A stretch of DNA of 64,000 bases from Gammaproteobacteria bacterium (GTDB taxonomy: Bacteria > Pseudomonadota > Gammaproteobacteria > UBA1113), in assembly GCA_021773305.1 (NCBI GenBank), contig JAJFKH010000057.1, forward strand, positions 1-64,000. Reading direction: 5' to 3'. This document shows, in pieces, positions 39,811 to 48,971 of the stretch. The notes beneath the pieces were generated by a model. It saw only the letters and a program-made list of their open reading frames with translations, was not told the DNA's origin and ran no database searches. How positions within the stretch are numbered: position 1 is the stretch's first letter; every line of letters starts with the position of its first letter. The translations under genes were made by a program, and so were the position numbers.

Positions 39811-40542
39811 ATGACGCGCTTTTATTTGACTGTTTTTCTCGTAATTTTTCCCCTGATGTCTACAGGGACAACAATAACCCAAAATTTGTGTCATCAAGAA
39901 GGTTACCATTGTATTGTCGCGGGGGCTGGGGATACTTGGGATAGCTTTTGGCCGCAAAAAGTCCAAAAGCTGGCTGTACAGCGAGTGAATCGAATGAATA
40001 TACCTCTTTTACCTGGAACAACGATTGCGGTACCTAATGATTTAAAAGACATTAATGCTCTAAGTTTTTCTCCATTACCTTTACGAATTTCGCGTCAAGC
40101 TAGACGCACGGTTTGGATTTACTTAACGCTTCAGGCATGGGGTGCCTATGATTATGATGGACGTTTGTTAAGCTGGGGAGCAGTGTCTTCTGGAAGTAAA
40201 TTTTGTTCAGATATTGGAGAAAACTGCCAGTCTGATACCGGTGATTATAATGTGCGTTTACTTTTTGGGCCAAATTGCATTTCTGCTCGTCATCCTAAGG
40301 GAGAGTGTGGCGGAGAAGGGCAAGGCTCTTGTATTTATTACTCGACGTCCGTTGTAAGGGAATCACGGCCCATCCATGGAACCGATCATGCATTACTCGC
40401 AGCCCATGATTTACCTGGTTTTCCCAGTACCACAGGATGTTTTCATTTACTTCCAGAAGATTTTGACTGGTTATATCATAATTTTATGTATATTCCATGG
40501 AATTCAACGGATATTGGTACATCGATTAAGATTAGAAATTAA
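39811..40542 (+). CDS. Secreted L,D-transpeptidase (YkuD family)
   Basis: Probable peptidoglycan cross-linking or lipoprotein-anchoring enzyme of the periplasm. Signal peptide 1-19; LysM-like HCIVAGAGDTWDSF...NIPLLPGTTIAVP at 33-75; then a YkuD domain with PIHG (His189), and PSTTGCFHL with the nucleophile Cys210. The usual [ST]-HGC is TTGC here. Eight cysteines remain after signal removal, unusual for this family. 243 residues. Confidence 0.82.
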   Translation: MTRFYLTVFLVIFPLMSTGTTITQNLCHQEGYHCIVAGAGDTWDSFWPQKVQKLAVQRVNRMNIPLLPGTTIAVPNDLKDINALSFSPLPLRISRQARRTVWIYLTLQAWGAYDYDGRLLSWGAVSSGSKFCSDIGENCQSDTGDYNVRLLFGPNCISARHPKGECGGEGQGSCIYYSTSVVRESRPIHGTDHALLAAHDLPGFPSTTGCFHLLPEDFDWLYHNFMYIPWNSTDIGTSIKIRN

Positions 40543-40546
40543 GAAA

Positions 40547-41005
40547 TCATCTATTTTTAGGTTTTGGACTAAATAGCTTTAAAAGGCTTTGCTGAGGAGG
40601 AGTTAGTGGAAGCCGAGATTGACTACAATATTGATTAACATCAATGCCCTGATTTAAGGTAACCATGATTTTCTGTGGCAGTAGACAGTCAATAAAAAGC
40701 CCCGAAAAGGTAAACGTTACGTGGCACAGGTTATCAACCATCCCCAAAATCTTATTCGGCCCATAGGGTGTATAGGCGATGGTTTGAGGTTTACAGCTAG
40801 CTAAGGCTAAGATAAAATTATCCATCGTATTATGAGGTATCGCTTTATCTGAAACATTTGGCGCTGGGGGAGGGGCTATCATAGGTGCTTTGTCAGGCTG
40901 GTAACTTTTTCGAAAAGGAGGTGTGGATGCCGCAGTTGCGTTCAAATCAGTTATCAACAAAAGCAGTGACACTGTAAAAAGGAAAAATTTCATTTTCTTT
41001 CCCAT
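40547..41005 (-). CDS. Hypothetical secreted protein
   Basis: Not recognised. 152 residues with a signal peptide (about 5-25, ending TAA-ST), a Pro-rich stretch (MIAPPPAPN), and a folded C-terminal half with four Cys. It overlaps ydbL by 16 bases at its start, so it is likely translated with the ynbE-ydbL pair. Convergent with the L,D-transpeptidase. Confidence 0.7.
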   Translation of the reverse strand: MGKKMKFFLFTVSLLLLITDLNATAASTPPFRKSYQPDKAPMIAPPPAPNVSDKAIPHNTMDNFILALASCKPQTIAYTPYGPNKILGMVDNLCHVTFTFSGLFIDCLLPQKIMVTLNQGIDVNQYCSQSRLPLTPPQQSLLKLFSPKPKNR

Positions 41006-41331
41006 TGTCCTGAAGCTTTCTGAGTATATTGGCCGGAGCTTGTGTGGTTAACAATTTTTTGCCCCGCTAAATTCTCAACTTCTGTTACGCTAATTCCGTT
41101 ATTTTTGGCAATACTTTGATAGTAAGCTTTACGTTTACTGTTAGTATCCGCAACGATTTTTTTTGCTTCCGCGGGCGCTGTTGAGGTGACAATTCCAATA
41201 TAGCCATTGGTCTTTTCGCCTATATAGCCTTGCTGCTTTGCTTGGTTTAAGGTCAAGCCAAATGCGGGTGTGCAAATTAAAGGCACTAGCGCAACAAGAA
41301 AGAAGATTAACTTAAATATTAGTCGCATCAT
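40990..41331 (-). CDS. ydbL: YdbL-family protein (DUF1318)
   Basis: Periplasmic partner in the YdbH-YnbE intermembrane lipid transport system in E. coli. 113 residues: signal peptide 1-25, then LTLNQAKQQGYIGEKTNGYIG and NSKRKAYYQSIAKNNG, the DUF1318 hallmarks. One base after ynbE. YdbH, the large tube-forming partner, is not beside it. Confidence 0.85.
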   Translation of the reverse strand: MMRLIFKLIFFLVALVPLICTPAFGLTLNQAKQQGYIGEKTNGYIGIVTSTAPAEAKKIVADTNSKRKAYYQSIAKNNGISVTEVENLAGQKIVNHTSSGQYTQKASGQWERK

Positions 41332-41332
41332 T

Positions 41333-41524
41333 TCACCCTATTTGAAACAAGTCTGGATTTTCACGAATAATTGAATCTAACTCTTTGCTCACTTTTACTT
41401 TTACTTCGTGTTCTACTTTAATATTGAGATCAACCACAATAGGGTCTTTGGGTGCTTGTATTTTAACCATACACCCCGTAAGTAAAGCGGATAAAAGCAA
41501 AGTGACAGATAGGTACTTAACCAT
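41333..41524 (-). CDS. ynbE: YnbE-family outer-membrane lipoprotein
   Basis: A 63-residue lipoprotein: lipobox LLTGC with Cys18 after a short signal, then a beta-strand segment (IVVDLNIKVEHEVKVKV) as in E. coli YnbE, which stacks beta-strands onto the YdbH tube at the outer membrane. The two acidic-tail residues DLFQIG end the protein. Confidence 0.85.
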   Translation of the reverse strand: MVKYLSVTLLLSALLTGCMVKIQAPKDPIVVDLNIKVEHEVKVKVSKELDSIIRENPDLFQIG

Positions 41525-41705
41525 GCAGATCCAATTTTAGACAATCATAATGTAGATTATAGTCAAAGATCAGCAAGTTAGAGGTACTTTTTTAATATGT
41601 TTACACATAAGTAGGGCAAAATAAAGACAGTTCTGCAAATTTTGCCTGGACTTTTCTCGGGAATTCGTGTAAATTATCTTCTTCCCAAATTAAAAGGCGA
41701 CTATT

Positions 41706-43010
41706 TTGGCAGGATTTCAGGCAGAAGCTACGCAATCTCCAACTAATTTGAATGACTTTAAACTTTTTACTTCTATACTCGTTTGTTCTACGGCTTGCCT
41801 ATTTTTTATGTATGAATTTATCTTACAGGTCTCGCCGAATGTGATGACACAAGATTTGATGCGTGATCTTAAAGTGGATGCGGCCGGAATTGGGTTTATC
41901 TCCGGGGCTTATTATATTGCATACACTGCAATGCAAATACCTGCTGGACTTTTGTATGATCGTTTTGGGCCCAGAGCGCTATTAAGTGTCGCTGCAATAC
42001 TCTGCTCAGGAGGCGCTTTTGCTTTTGGTTTGACAGATAGTGTGTTCGCAGCATCTGCTGGGCGTTTTAGCATGGGAGGCGGTTCAGCTTTTGCATTTAT
42101 TGGCTGCTTAGTGTTGGTGTCGAGATGGTTTCCTTCAAGGCACTTCGCTTTTCTTGCCGGTCTCGTGCAGCTAATGAGTTCCGCAGGCGCGTTGATTGGT
42201 GAAGCACCTTTAGCGGTTGCCGTGGAAGCTTATGGTTGGCGTGAAGTTATGACCATACTTGCCTTTGTAGGTGCAGGTGTTACATTAGTCCTCTGGTTAA
42301 TCGTGAGAGATGCTCCAAGAAAAGTAAAGGTTACCCATCCTCATCATACTAGCCGAGGTGAATTAAAACGCTTAGCTTTAGTGTGTAAAAGGCCTCAGAC
42401 ATGGTTTGTTGCTCTTTATGCTTTCACATCTTGGGCACCAATTTTAATTTTTGCAGCTCTTTGGGGGGTTCCTTTTATTCAAACAAAATACAATGTTTCC
42501 GCAGCGAATGCGGCGACTGCGGTATCTATGGTTTGGATTAGCATCGGTTTTGGTAGTCCACTGATTGGTTGGTTTTCTGATAAAATTGGTCGCCGAGTGC
42601 TGCCTTTGATGGTTTGTTCTACTACCGGGCTTATTGCCGTTTCTGCGGTATTATATATACCCAATTTACCTTATGCTTTTGTTTTTCCTCTATTGTTGTT
42701 ATTTGGTTTTTCAGCATCCGCTCAGTCATTGACATTTGCTGTGGTTAAAGATAATAACTGTCCCTCCATGGTAGGTACTGCGATTGGTATCAATAACACT
42801 ATGGTGGTTGTTGGTGGAATTCTTTTTCAGCCATTAGTCGGGCTTTTATTACGCTATGGTTGGAATGGTGAAATTCAAAATAATATTCCTATTTATCAAG
42901 TGAGTGATTATCAATCGGCACTTTCGATTCTACCAATTTGTTTTGCTGTGGGGATCGTTCTGAGTGTCTTTTTTGTAAAAGAAACTTATTGCCGTCCTAC
43001 CCATCACTGA
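41706..43010 (+). CDS. MFS transporter
   Basis: Major facilitator with 12 predicted helices. First loop has the motif-A-like GLLYDRFGPR (about 81-90), the second half GWFSDKIGRR. Start is TTG at 41706 with AAAAGG upstream; no in-frame ATG lies before helix 1. Fifteen bases before prpB, so it may import propionate-generating or related substrates; this is inference from position. A transporter at this place is common beside prp genes in related genomes. Confidence 0.85.
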   Translation: MAGFQAEATQSPTNLNDFKLFTSILVCSTACLFFMYEFILQVSPNVMTQDLMRDLKVDAAGIGFISGAYYIAYTAMQIPAGLLYDRFGPRALLSVAAILCSGGAFAFGLTDSVFAASAGRFSMGGGSAFAFIGCLVLVSRWFPSRHFAFLAGLVQLMSSAGALIGEAPLAVAVEAYGWREVMTILAFVGAGVTLVLWLIVRDAPRKVKVTHPHHTSRGELKRLALVCKRPQTWFVALYAFTSWAPILIFAALWGVPFIQTKYNVSAANAATAVSMVWISIGFGSPLIGWFSDKIGRRVLPLMVCSTTGLIAVSAVLYIPNLPYAFVFPLLLLFGFSASAQSLTFAVVKDNNCPSMVGTAIGINNTMVVVGGILFQPLVGLLLRYGWNGEIQNNIPIYQVSDYQSALSILPICFAVGIVLSVFFVKETYCRPTHH

Positions 43011-43025
43011 AGTAAGGAATAAAAC

Positions 43026-43898
43026 ATGTCTGCTGGGATGCGTTTTCGCCAACTTGTTGCTCAAGAATCACCTTTACAAATCATTGGAGCTATTAATGCA
43101 TATTGTGCAAAATTGGCAGAGTTTAGCGGAGTCAAAGCAATTTACTTGTCGGGCAGTGGCGTTGCGACAGCTTCGTACGGATTACCTGACTTAGGTATTA
43201 CTCAATTAAAAGATGTTCTTGAAGATGTCAGTCGAATAACCGCAGCAACAGAGTTACCTCTTCTTGTTGATATTGATACAGGATTTGGACAAGGGTTTAT
43301 TATTGCTCGCACTGTAAAGGAAATGATCCGTGCTGGAGCGGCTGCTGTGCATATTGAAGATCAAATCGAAGCAAAACGCTGTGGTCATCGTCCTCAAAAA
43401 TCCATTGTTTCTTGTGAAGAAATGGTTGATAGGATTAAAGCGGCTGTGGATGCGAGAACAGATCCCAATTTTGTTATCATGGCCCGCACAGATGCTTTTG
43501 CGAATGAAGGATTAAATGCAGCAATCGACCGAGCTAGCGCCTATATTGAGGCCGGTGCTGATATGATTTTCCCTGAAGCGATTAATGAACTGGATCATTA
43601 CAAAGCTTTTAAGGCTGGAGTACAGGTTCCTATACTGGCGAATATGACAGAGTTTGGTAAAACGCCTTTGTTTCACAAAGATCAACTGGCCTCTGCTGGT
43701 GTGGAAATGATTTTATATTGTCTTACGGCTTTTAGAATGATGAGCAAAGCAGCGCTTGATGCTTATCGAACAATTTTATCCGAAGGATGTCAAGAGTCAT
43801 TAATTGATAAAATGCAAACCCGGGATGAACTCTATGAGTGTTTAAATTATCATGAATATGAGGCCACCTTAAATAAGTTATTTACAAAGGGAGAATAG
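43026..43898 (+). CDS. prpB: 2-methylisocitrate lyase
   Basis: Splits 2-methylisocitrate into pyruvate and succinate. TIM-barrel enzyme of the isocitrate lyase family with DIDTGFGQG and the catalytic KRCGH (117-121, Cys119). 290 residues. Five bases before prpC. Confidence 0.96.
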   Translation: MSAGMRFRQLVAQESPLQIIGAINAYCAKLAEFSGVKAIYLSGSGVATASYGLPDLGITQLKDVLEDVSRITAATELPLLVDIDTGFGQGFIIARTVKEMIRAGAAAVHIEDQIEAKRCGHRPQKSIVSCEEMVDRIKAAVDARTDPNFVIMARTDAFANEGLNAAIDRASAYIEAGADMIFPEAINELDHYKAFKAGVQVPILANMTEFGKTPLFHKDQLASAGVEMILYCLTAFRMMSKAALDAYRTILSEGCQESLIDKMQTRDELYECLNYHEYEATLNKLFTKGE

Positions 43899-43903
43899 TT
43901 ATT

Positions 43904-45022
43904 ATGGCAGATAAAAAAACTGGGGGCTTAGCTGGAATAGTAGCGGGTACCACAGAAATTTGCACCGTAGGTTCTGAGGGGAATAGCCTGCATTATCGTG
44001 GATTTTCTGTTGAAGATTTAGCTGAACATAGCTGCTTTGAAGAAGTTGCTCATTTGCTGATCCATGGTCATTTACCTACTGTTGTAGAGCTAGCGCAATA
44101 TAAAGCTAAGTTATCTAGTATGCGGAGCTTGCCCAATCCGCTAAAAATTATTTTACAACAAATTCCAGCAATAGCGCATCCTATGGATGTTCTTCGCACA
44201 GGTTGTTCAGCCTTAGGCACTATTGAACCGGAAGAAAGTTTTAAACAGCAAAAAGATATTGCTGATCGATTGCTTGCAAGTTTTCCCTCAATGTTGCTTT
44301 ACTGGTATCATTATCATAAGCAAGGCAAAGAAATTAACTTGCAAACCGAAGAAGATTCTATTGCAGGGCATTTTTTACATTTGCTTCATGGTCATTCAGC
44401 CGATGTTATGTTGCAAAGAGCTTTGGATGTATCCCTTATTTTGTATGCGGAACATGAATTTAATGCTTCAACTTTTGCTGCAAGAGTGACGACTGCTACT
44501 TTAGCTGATTTTTACAGTGCAGTAACTTCTGCGATTGGCACATTAAGAGGATCGCTTCATGGAGGTGCCAATGAAGAAGCCATGAAACTTCTTGAGCGAT
44601 TTGATAGTGTTGATGCTGCGGACAAAGGGATTCGCCAGATGCTAGCCAATAAAGAATTGATTATGGGGTTTGGCCATCGAGTGTATCGTGTTCGTGATCC
44701 GCGTTCAGATGTTATTAAAGAATGGTCAAAAAAATTGGCTGCTCATACAGGTAATACTTTATTATTTCCTGTTTCTGAACAAGTGGATAATATTATGGCT
44801 GAGGAAAAAGGATTATTTCCTAACGCTGATTTTTATAGTGCAAGTGCTTACCGCTTTTGTGATATCCCAACAGAAATGTTTACTCCGATTTTTGTTATGT
44901 CACGGATCACTGGGTGGTCAGCCCATATTTTTGAGCAGCGTGCCAATAACAAATTAATCCGTCCTGGTGCCGAATATATTGGCCCTGAACCACAAACTTT
45001 TGTTGCCTTAGAGCAACGTTAA
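43904..45022 (+). CDS. prpC: 2-methylcitrate synthase
   Basis: Condenses propionyl-CoA with oxaloacetate. Citrate synthase fold with His in [11 protein letters not shown], His in [13 protein letters not shown], and Asp/Arg in the C-terminal block. Shorter (372) than hexameric Gram-negative citrate synthases (about 430) and in the prp operon, which together support the methylcitrate role. Confidence 0.95.
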   Translation: MADKKTGGLAGIVAGTTEICTVGSEGNSLHYRGFSVEDLAEHSCFEEVAHLLIHGHLPTVVELAQYKAKLSSMRSLPNPLKIILQQIPAIAHPMDVLRTGCSALGTIEPEESFKQQKDIADRLLASFPSMLLYWYHYHKQGKEINLQTEEDSIAGHFLHLLHGHSADVMLQRALDVSLILYAEHEFNASTFAARVTTATLADFYSAVTSAIGTLRGSLHGGANEEAMKLLERFDSVDAADKGIRQMLANKELIMGFGHRVYRVRDPRSDVIKEWSKKLAAHTGNTLLFPVSEQVDNIMAEEKGLFPNADFYSASAYRFCDIPTEMFTPIFVMSRITGWSAHIFEQRANNKLIRPGAEYIGPEPQTFVALEQR

Positions 45023-45032
45023 TGGAATAAAA

Positions 45033-46457
45033 ATGACAGCTGAAAATAATCAAAAGCAATCCTTTGATAAAGAATTAATCGATATTATAGATTTTGTGTA
45101 TGACTACGAAATCACGAGTGAAGAAGCAATAAAAACAGCTTTTTATTGCCTTATTGATTCTGTGGGTTGTGGTATTTTAGCATTGCAATATACGGAATGT
45201 ACAAAACTCTTAGGCCCTCTTGTGCCAGGTTCTAATATCGAAAAGGGGACTCGTGTATTTGGTACAGATTTCGAACTCGATCCGGTGCAGGGTGCTTTTA
45301 ATATAGGTGCGCTGATCCGTTGGTTAGACTTCAACGATACTTGGTTAGCTGCTGAATGGGGGCATCCTTCAGATAATTTAGGTGCAATTTTGGCCGTGAC
45401 GGATTATCTTAACCGAACCAGTGATGCAAATTTTACTGTCAATGATGTTTTAATATCGATGATTAAGGCCCATGAAATTCAAGGTGTTTTAGCATTGGAT
45501 AATAGCTTTAATCGAGTAGGGCTTGATCATGTGGTATTAGTTAAAGTTGCCTCAACAGCTGTGGCGGCTAAATTATTTGGAGCGAGCAAAGAGCAAGCGT
45601 TAAATGCATTATCACTTGCTTGGGTCGATGGTCAGTCTCTTCGAACTTACCGCCATGCGCCTAATACCGGTTCACGAAAATCTTGGGCAGCAGGGGATGC
45701 AACGAGCCGAGGAGTGCGCTTAGCATTAATGGCTATGCAGGGTGAAATGGGTTATCCCAGTGTGCTATCAGCACCAACCTGGGGATTTTATGATGTACTC
45801 TTTAAGGGGCAATCGTTTTCTTTCCAACGTCCGTATGGAAATTATGTCATGGAAAATATTTTATTTAAGATTTCATTTCCTGCTGAATTTCATGCGCAGA
45901 CAGCTGCTGAATGTGGCGTACAATTGCATTCTCAAGTCAAAAATCGGATGGATGAAATCGAACGCATTGAAATGCAAACTCAAGAAGCGGCTATTCGAAT
46001 TATTAACAAAGGTGGGCCGCTGCATAATCCAGCAGATCGAGATCATAGTTTACAATATATTACCGCTGTTGCGCTTATCTATGGTGAGTTAACGGCTGAT
46101 CATTATGAAAAGAAAATTGCTGATAATCCCTTAATTGATGTTTTACGGGGAAAAATGCAAGTGATTGAGAATAAGGCTTTCAGTAATGATTATCTTGATC
46201 CTGAAAAACGATCCATTGCAAACGCAGTGAAGATCCACTTCAAGGATGGTACTTCCACGGACGAGATTTGCATACATTATCCTGTGGGTCACCGCCGTCG
46301 TCGAGGAGAGGGGATCCCGTTATTACTAGAAAAATTCAAACATAATGTATCTACTCATTACGCGAAAGATAGAGCTGATAAAATAGTTAACGCTTGTATG
46401 GAGCAAGATACTTTTAAGGCAATGCCTGTGTCAGAATTTATGGAATTATTCCTTTAA
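45033..46457 (+). CDS. prpD: 2-methylcitrate dehydratase
   Basis: Fe-independent dehydratase of 2-methylcitrate (MmgE/PrpD family). [21 protein letters not shown] is the family's signature region, and the C-terminal small domain contains [13 protein letters not shown]. 474 residues. Third gene of prpBCD; neither acnD/prpF nor the propionyl-CoA synthetase prpE is in the window. Confidence 0.96.
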   Translation: MTAENNQKQSFDKELIDIIDFVYDYEITSEEAIKTAFYCLIDSVGCGILALQYTECTKLLGPLVPGSNIEKGTRVFGTDFELDPVQGAFNIGALIRWLDFNDTWLAAEWGHPSDNLGAILAVTDYLNRTSDANFTVNDVLISMIKAHEIQGVLALDNSFNRVGLDHVVLVKVASTAVAAKLFGASKEQALNALSLAWVDGQSLRTYRHAPNTGSRKSWAAGDATSRGVRLALMAMQGEMGYPSVLSAPTWGFYDVLFKGQSFSFQRPYGNYVMENILFKISFPAEFHAQTAAECGVQLHSQVKNRMDEIERIEMQTQEAAIRIINKGGPLHNPADRDHSLQYITAVALIYGELTADHYEKKIADNPLIDVLRGKMQVIENKAFSNDYLDPEKRSIANAVKIHFKDGTSTDEICIHYPVGHRRRRGEGIPLLLEKFKHNVSTHYAKDRADKIVNACMEQDTFKAMPVSEFMELFL

Positions 46458-46599
46458 GAGTATTCGGATATGGGTTTTTAGCTTCAGCTAGCTTGAAGCA
46501 GCCTGCTAGGGCTTGTTGAATCATTTTACGTTGGTCTCTATTAAGACGTTGCCGCCTGGTTTGGTTTGAAGGGGTTTTAGGTATTTTTATGAGTTGCAT
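46438..46599 (-). CDS. Small basic hypothetical protein
   Basis: A 53-codon frame opposite the end of prpD, starting ATG at 46597-46599 with GGAGA about 7 bases upstream. It begins [20 protein letters not shown] and is highly basic in its first half. It overlaps prpD by 20 bases. Supported by the ribosome site and codon pattern only; it may not be real. Confidence 0.4.
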   Translation of the reverse strand: MQLIKIPKTPSNQTRRQRLNRDQRKMIQQALAGCFKLAEAKNPYPNTLKGIIP

Positions 46600-46752
46600 A
46601 AATATTCTCCGTTATGCATATTGATTCGGCAGAGGTTGGGACAATTACCGAGCTGCCATGGGACAACGTTCAGTATAGGATAATTTTTGAAAAAAGCAGG
46701 AAGTTTTTCAAATAATTTTTGTTTATAAAATAAACAAAAATAAATAAAAAAG

Positions 46753-46774
46753 ATTTCCCATAGAGGGAAATTTT
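46753..46774 (+). terminator. Short hairpin before the tRNA promoter
   Basis: ATTTCCC (46753-46759) pairs with GGGAAAT (46765-46771) and runs into four T. It could end prpBCD transcripts, but it overlaps the tRNA promoter, so dual use or coincidence is possible. Confidence 0.4.
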
Positions 46775-46783
46775 AGCTATAAT
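46755..46783 (+). promoter_or_regulatory. tRNA-Arg promoter
   Basis: Perfect TATAAT at 46778-46783 with TTCCCA at 46755-46760, spacer 17 bp. The start of transcription would be near 46790, giving a 5' leader of about 54 nt to be trimmed. Confidence 0.6.
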
Positions 46784-46843
46784 TCTCCTCCTAGTTGTTG
46801 GCTAGTCGTTTTTTAGTCATAACGCTAGACATTAAAGAATAAC

Positions 46844-46920
46844 GCGCCCGTAGCTCAGCTGGATAGAGTACCTGGCTACGAACCAGGCGGTCGGGAGTTC
46901 GAATCTCTCCGGGCGCGCCA
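46844..46920 (+). tRNA. tRNA-Arg (anticodon ACG)
   Basis: A 77-nt cloverleaf: acceptor GCGCCCG (46844-46850) pairs with CGGGCGC before the discriminator G and an encoded CCA (46918-46920). Anticodon arm CCTGG-CTACGAA-CCAGG (46871-46887) exposes ACG; the T loop is TTCGAAT. The integrase starts its stop-side end 21 bases beyond, so the 3' half is the likely integration site. Confidence 0.97.
46880..46920 (+). other. Probable left attachment site (attL) in the tRNA-Arg 3' half
   Basis: Tyrosine integrases of islands usually recombine in the anticodon-to-CCA part of a tRNA gene and restore it. The integrase gene lies directly downstream. The exact core cannot be set because no direct repeat of this sequence was found elsewhere in the window. 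Confidence 0.5.
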
Positions 46921-46940
46921 TTTTTTCTTCGCTATATCAG

Positions 46941-48089
46941 TCACTTACAAGCACTTCCCTGTAAGACTTTTAATCCCACAGAAGTCTGCACGGGAGATCC
47001 ACGGGACACAGATCCCATTTCACTCTTTTTCCTTATCACAGTCAATGAATGACTTGCCTCAAGACTCACCTTATTAACCGCATCAATTAAATTACTTAAC
47101 TCAGCAGCTGAGTAATGGGTTGTGATCCTCGAAGAGCTGTGACCCAGTAAGTCTTGGCGATCTTCAAATGACACACCTGCGGCTCTCAAGCGTCGTCCAA
47201 AAGTATGTTTCAAATCATGGACTCTAACTTGAGCTAAGCCAGCTTGTTTTCTCACTCGCTTCCAGGCTGTGTTATTAATCTTTTGGATCGGTTTACCTTT
47301 ATAGGTAAAAACGTACTGTGGATGTTGGCCACGACAATCTTCAACAACTTGACTCGCCGTATTGTTAAGCACAACCAAGCGATCTCGACGGTTCTTAACA
47401 AACTTGCCTGGTATAATAAAAATACTTGCACCTAGATCCGGCACTTCGTATTCCCAATCCCATTGCAACATACACACTTCTTTTTCCCTACAGCCTGTAT
47501 TGGCTTTGAATTTAACCATATTAGCCAAATGCTCAGGTAAATTAGAAAGCAACAAGTTAAGCTCAGCGCATGACAGTGGATAGGGTTTCCTAGCATCTGA
47601 TAAAGGCAGCATTTTGAGTTTAGGAGCTTGATGTAACCAAGTTAATCCCGTTTCATCTTGCCACTCTGAAGCTGCTAAGTTTAAAATCCGACGTACCACA
47701 CCTAATGCAAGATTTATGGTTTTGTTCTTAACACCTTGCATATTTCGAGCTTGGATAAAAGCCTGTAAAGTATCATTGCAGATCTGAACGAGTTGAAAAT
47801 AACCTATAAAACTGTGCAGCTGTTTAAGATGCATTGCATCATCAACGATGCTGGCTTTATGTTGATTTTCAATTAAATATTTCGTTGCCGCTTCTGCAAA
47901 TGTATGCGAGGCCCTGATCCCAAAAACTCTAGCTTGGCGAATTTGTTCAATTCTTCGAGCTAAGTAGCTCTCGGCTTCTTCGAGATCACAAGTTCCAGTG
48001 CTTTCGCAAAGTCTTGTTCCCTGTACCTTCTTATCGATTTGCCATTGGCCATAACGTTTGTAGAGGCCCGGCGTTCGTTTGCGTCCCAT
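46941..48089 (-). CDS. Tyrosine-family site-specific integrase
   Basis: Phage/ICE integrase of 382 residues with an AP2-like arm region (GQWQIDKKVQGTRLCESTG), core-binding domain and catalytic domain. Active residues: Arg201 (NTGCREKEV), Lys in KFVKNRR, His291, His317 (LLGHSSS) and Tyr326 (THYSAAE). The box-II Arg is Lys294 (HDLKHTFG), a variant known in a phage integrase subfamily. It faces the tRNA-Arg gene, the usual arrangement. Its start lies inside the preceding AlpA-like frame. Confidence 0.93.
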   Translation of the reverse strand: MGRKRTPGLYKRYGQWQIDKKVQGTRLCESTGTCDLEEAESYLARRIEQIRQARVFGIRASHTFAEAATKYLIENQHKASIVDDAMHLKQLHSFIGYFQLVQICNDTLQAFIQARNMQGVKNKTINLALGVVRRILNLAASEWQDETGLTWLHQAPKLKMLPLSDARKPYPLSCAELNLLLSNLPEHLANMVKFKANTGCREKEVCMLQWDWEYEVPDLGASIFIIPGKFVKNRRDRLVVLNNTASQVVEDCRGQHPQYVFTYKGKPIQKINNTAWKRVRKQAGLAQVRVHDLKHTFGRRLRAAGVSFEDRQDLLGHSSSRITTHYSAAELSNLIDAVNKVSLEASHSLTVIRKKSEMGSVSRGSPVQTSVGLKVLQGSACK

Positions 48090-48295
48090 ATTTCATTACT
48101 CCTCATGTTGGGGGGACGCCCGCAACTGTCCTTATGTTGCTCTGCCCAGGCGTCTAAGTCAAATCTATCGAAGGCAATTCCTGTGGATCCGATAGGGATT
48201 TCAGTAATGTGGGGGCGTACTTCTCGATTGAACAATTTTCGCTCCATTCCTAAATAGGCTGGGGCGTTCTTGGCTCTGATGAGGCGTGGTTGCAT
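47960..48295 (-). CDS. AlpA-like HTH regulator / excisionase
   Basis: A 111-residue protein. The first 65 residues have the AlpA/Xis winged-HTH pattern (IRAKNAPAYLGMERKLFNREVRP then IAFDRFDLDAWAEQH). The C-terminal tail overlaps the integrase start by 130 bases in another frame, so either the tail is dispensable or the two genes are tightly coupled. Probably controls integrase expression or excision. Confidence 0.8.
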   Translation of the reverse strand: MQPRLIRAKNAPAYLGMERKLFNREVRPHITEIPIGSTGIAFDRFDLDAWAEQHKDSCGRPPNMRSNEIWDANERRASTNVMANGKSIRRYREQDFAKALELVISKKPRAT

Positions 48296-48340
48296 AGGGC
48301 ACCTGTGTTATCAATTTGCAAGACAAGAATATAACACAAG

Positions 48341-48357
48341 TTGTGCAAAGTGCACAA
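48341..48357 (-). promoter_or_regulatory. Palindromic operator/promoter of the AlpA-int operon
   Basis: TTGTGCA (48341-48347) and TGCACAA (48351-48357) form a perfect 7-bp inverted repeat with 3-nt centre. On the - strand TTGTGC can serve as -35 with TATATT 18 bp downstream, so the palindrome overlaps the -35 box of the AlpA gene. Confidence 0.5.
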
Positions 48358-48371
48358 TGTGACGTTTCGAA

Positions 48372-48971
48372 TTAACTTTTTATGCTTTCAGTTGAATGAT
48401 TTAAGTTCCAAAGTCCTCGTTTGGCGGCGAGTCCATAAGCACCATGTTCACGCGCGATAGTGTAGTCATCAATGGATAAGCCTCCTAGAGCGTAAACTGG
48501 AAAATTGGCTTGAGCGGTAATTTCTGCAAATTTTTCCCAGCCAATAGGGATCCCTTTTGGGCTACTCGGTGTTGCAAAAACGGGACACAAAACAGCAAAG
48601 CTAGGATTAATTAAATTAGCATGCTGAATTTGTTCTAAGTTATGGCAAGCTATAGAGACGATATATTTTTCAGGAAGTGGTCGAGAGTCTTGGTTAGCAA
48701 TTGCGGCACTGGGAAAATGTATCCCATCGGCTTCTATTTGTTGTAGTAATTCTACAGCTCCATTTAAAATAACTTTGCCATTATATTTATGGACTAAGGT
48801 TGTAACGTCTTTTGCAAGTTCGATATAGGTTGCATCATCGAGGTTCTTTGAACGAAATTGTACAAGTTTGATCCCATTTTTGAGTGATGCTTCTAATGCC
48901 GAAAGATAATTGTTTTTGTTACCGTCAAAGTCTAGGGTGATAAGGTAGAGTGGTTTGTACGAGCTGGCCAT
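48372..48971 (-). CDS. Thiamine phosphate synthase-like (ThiE/TenI) protein
   Basis: TIM-barrel protein resembling the ThiE/TenI domain. LYLITLD at the start, KLVQFRSKNL (the conserved QxR phosphate-binding region), VILNGAVEL in place of the ThiE LIINDRVDV, HFPSA and SIACHN, VFATPSSPKGIPIGW, and YALGGLS. The substitution of the ND catalytic pair and the small size (199) fit TenI-like or degenerate ThiE proteins, so it may be a thiazole tautomerase rather than a synthase. Overlaps the MFS gene by 47 bases. Confidence 0.75.
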   Translation of the reverse strand: MASSYKPLYLITLDFDGNKNNYLSALEASLKNGIKLVQFRSKNLDDATYIELAKDVTTLVHKYNGKVILNGAVELLQQIEADGIHFPSAAIANQDSRPLPEKYIVSIACHNLEQIQHANLINPSFAVLCPVFATPSSPKGIPIGWEKFAEITAQANFPVYALGGLSIDDYTIAREHGAYGLAAKRGLWNLNHSTESIKS

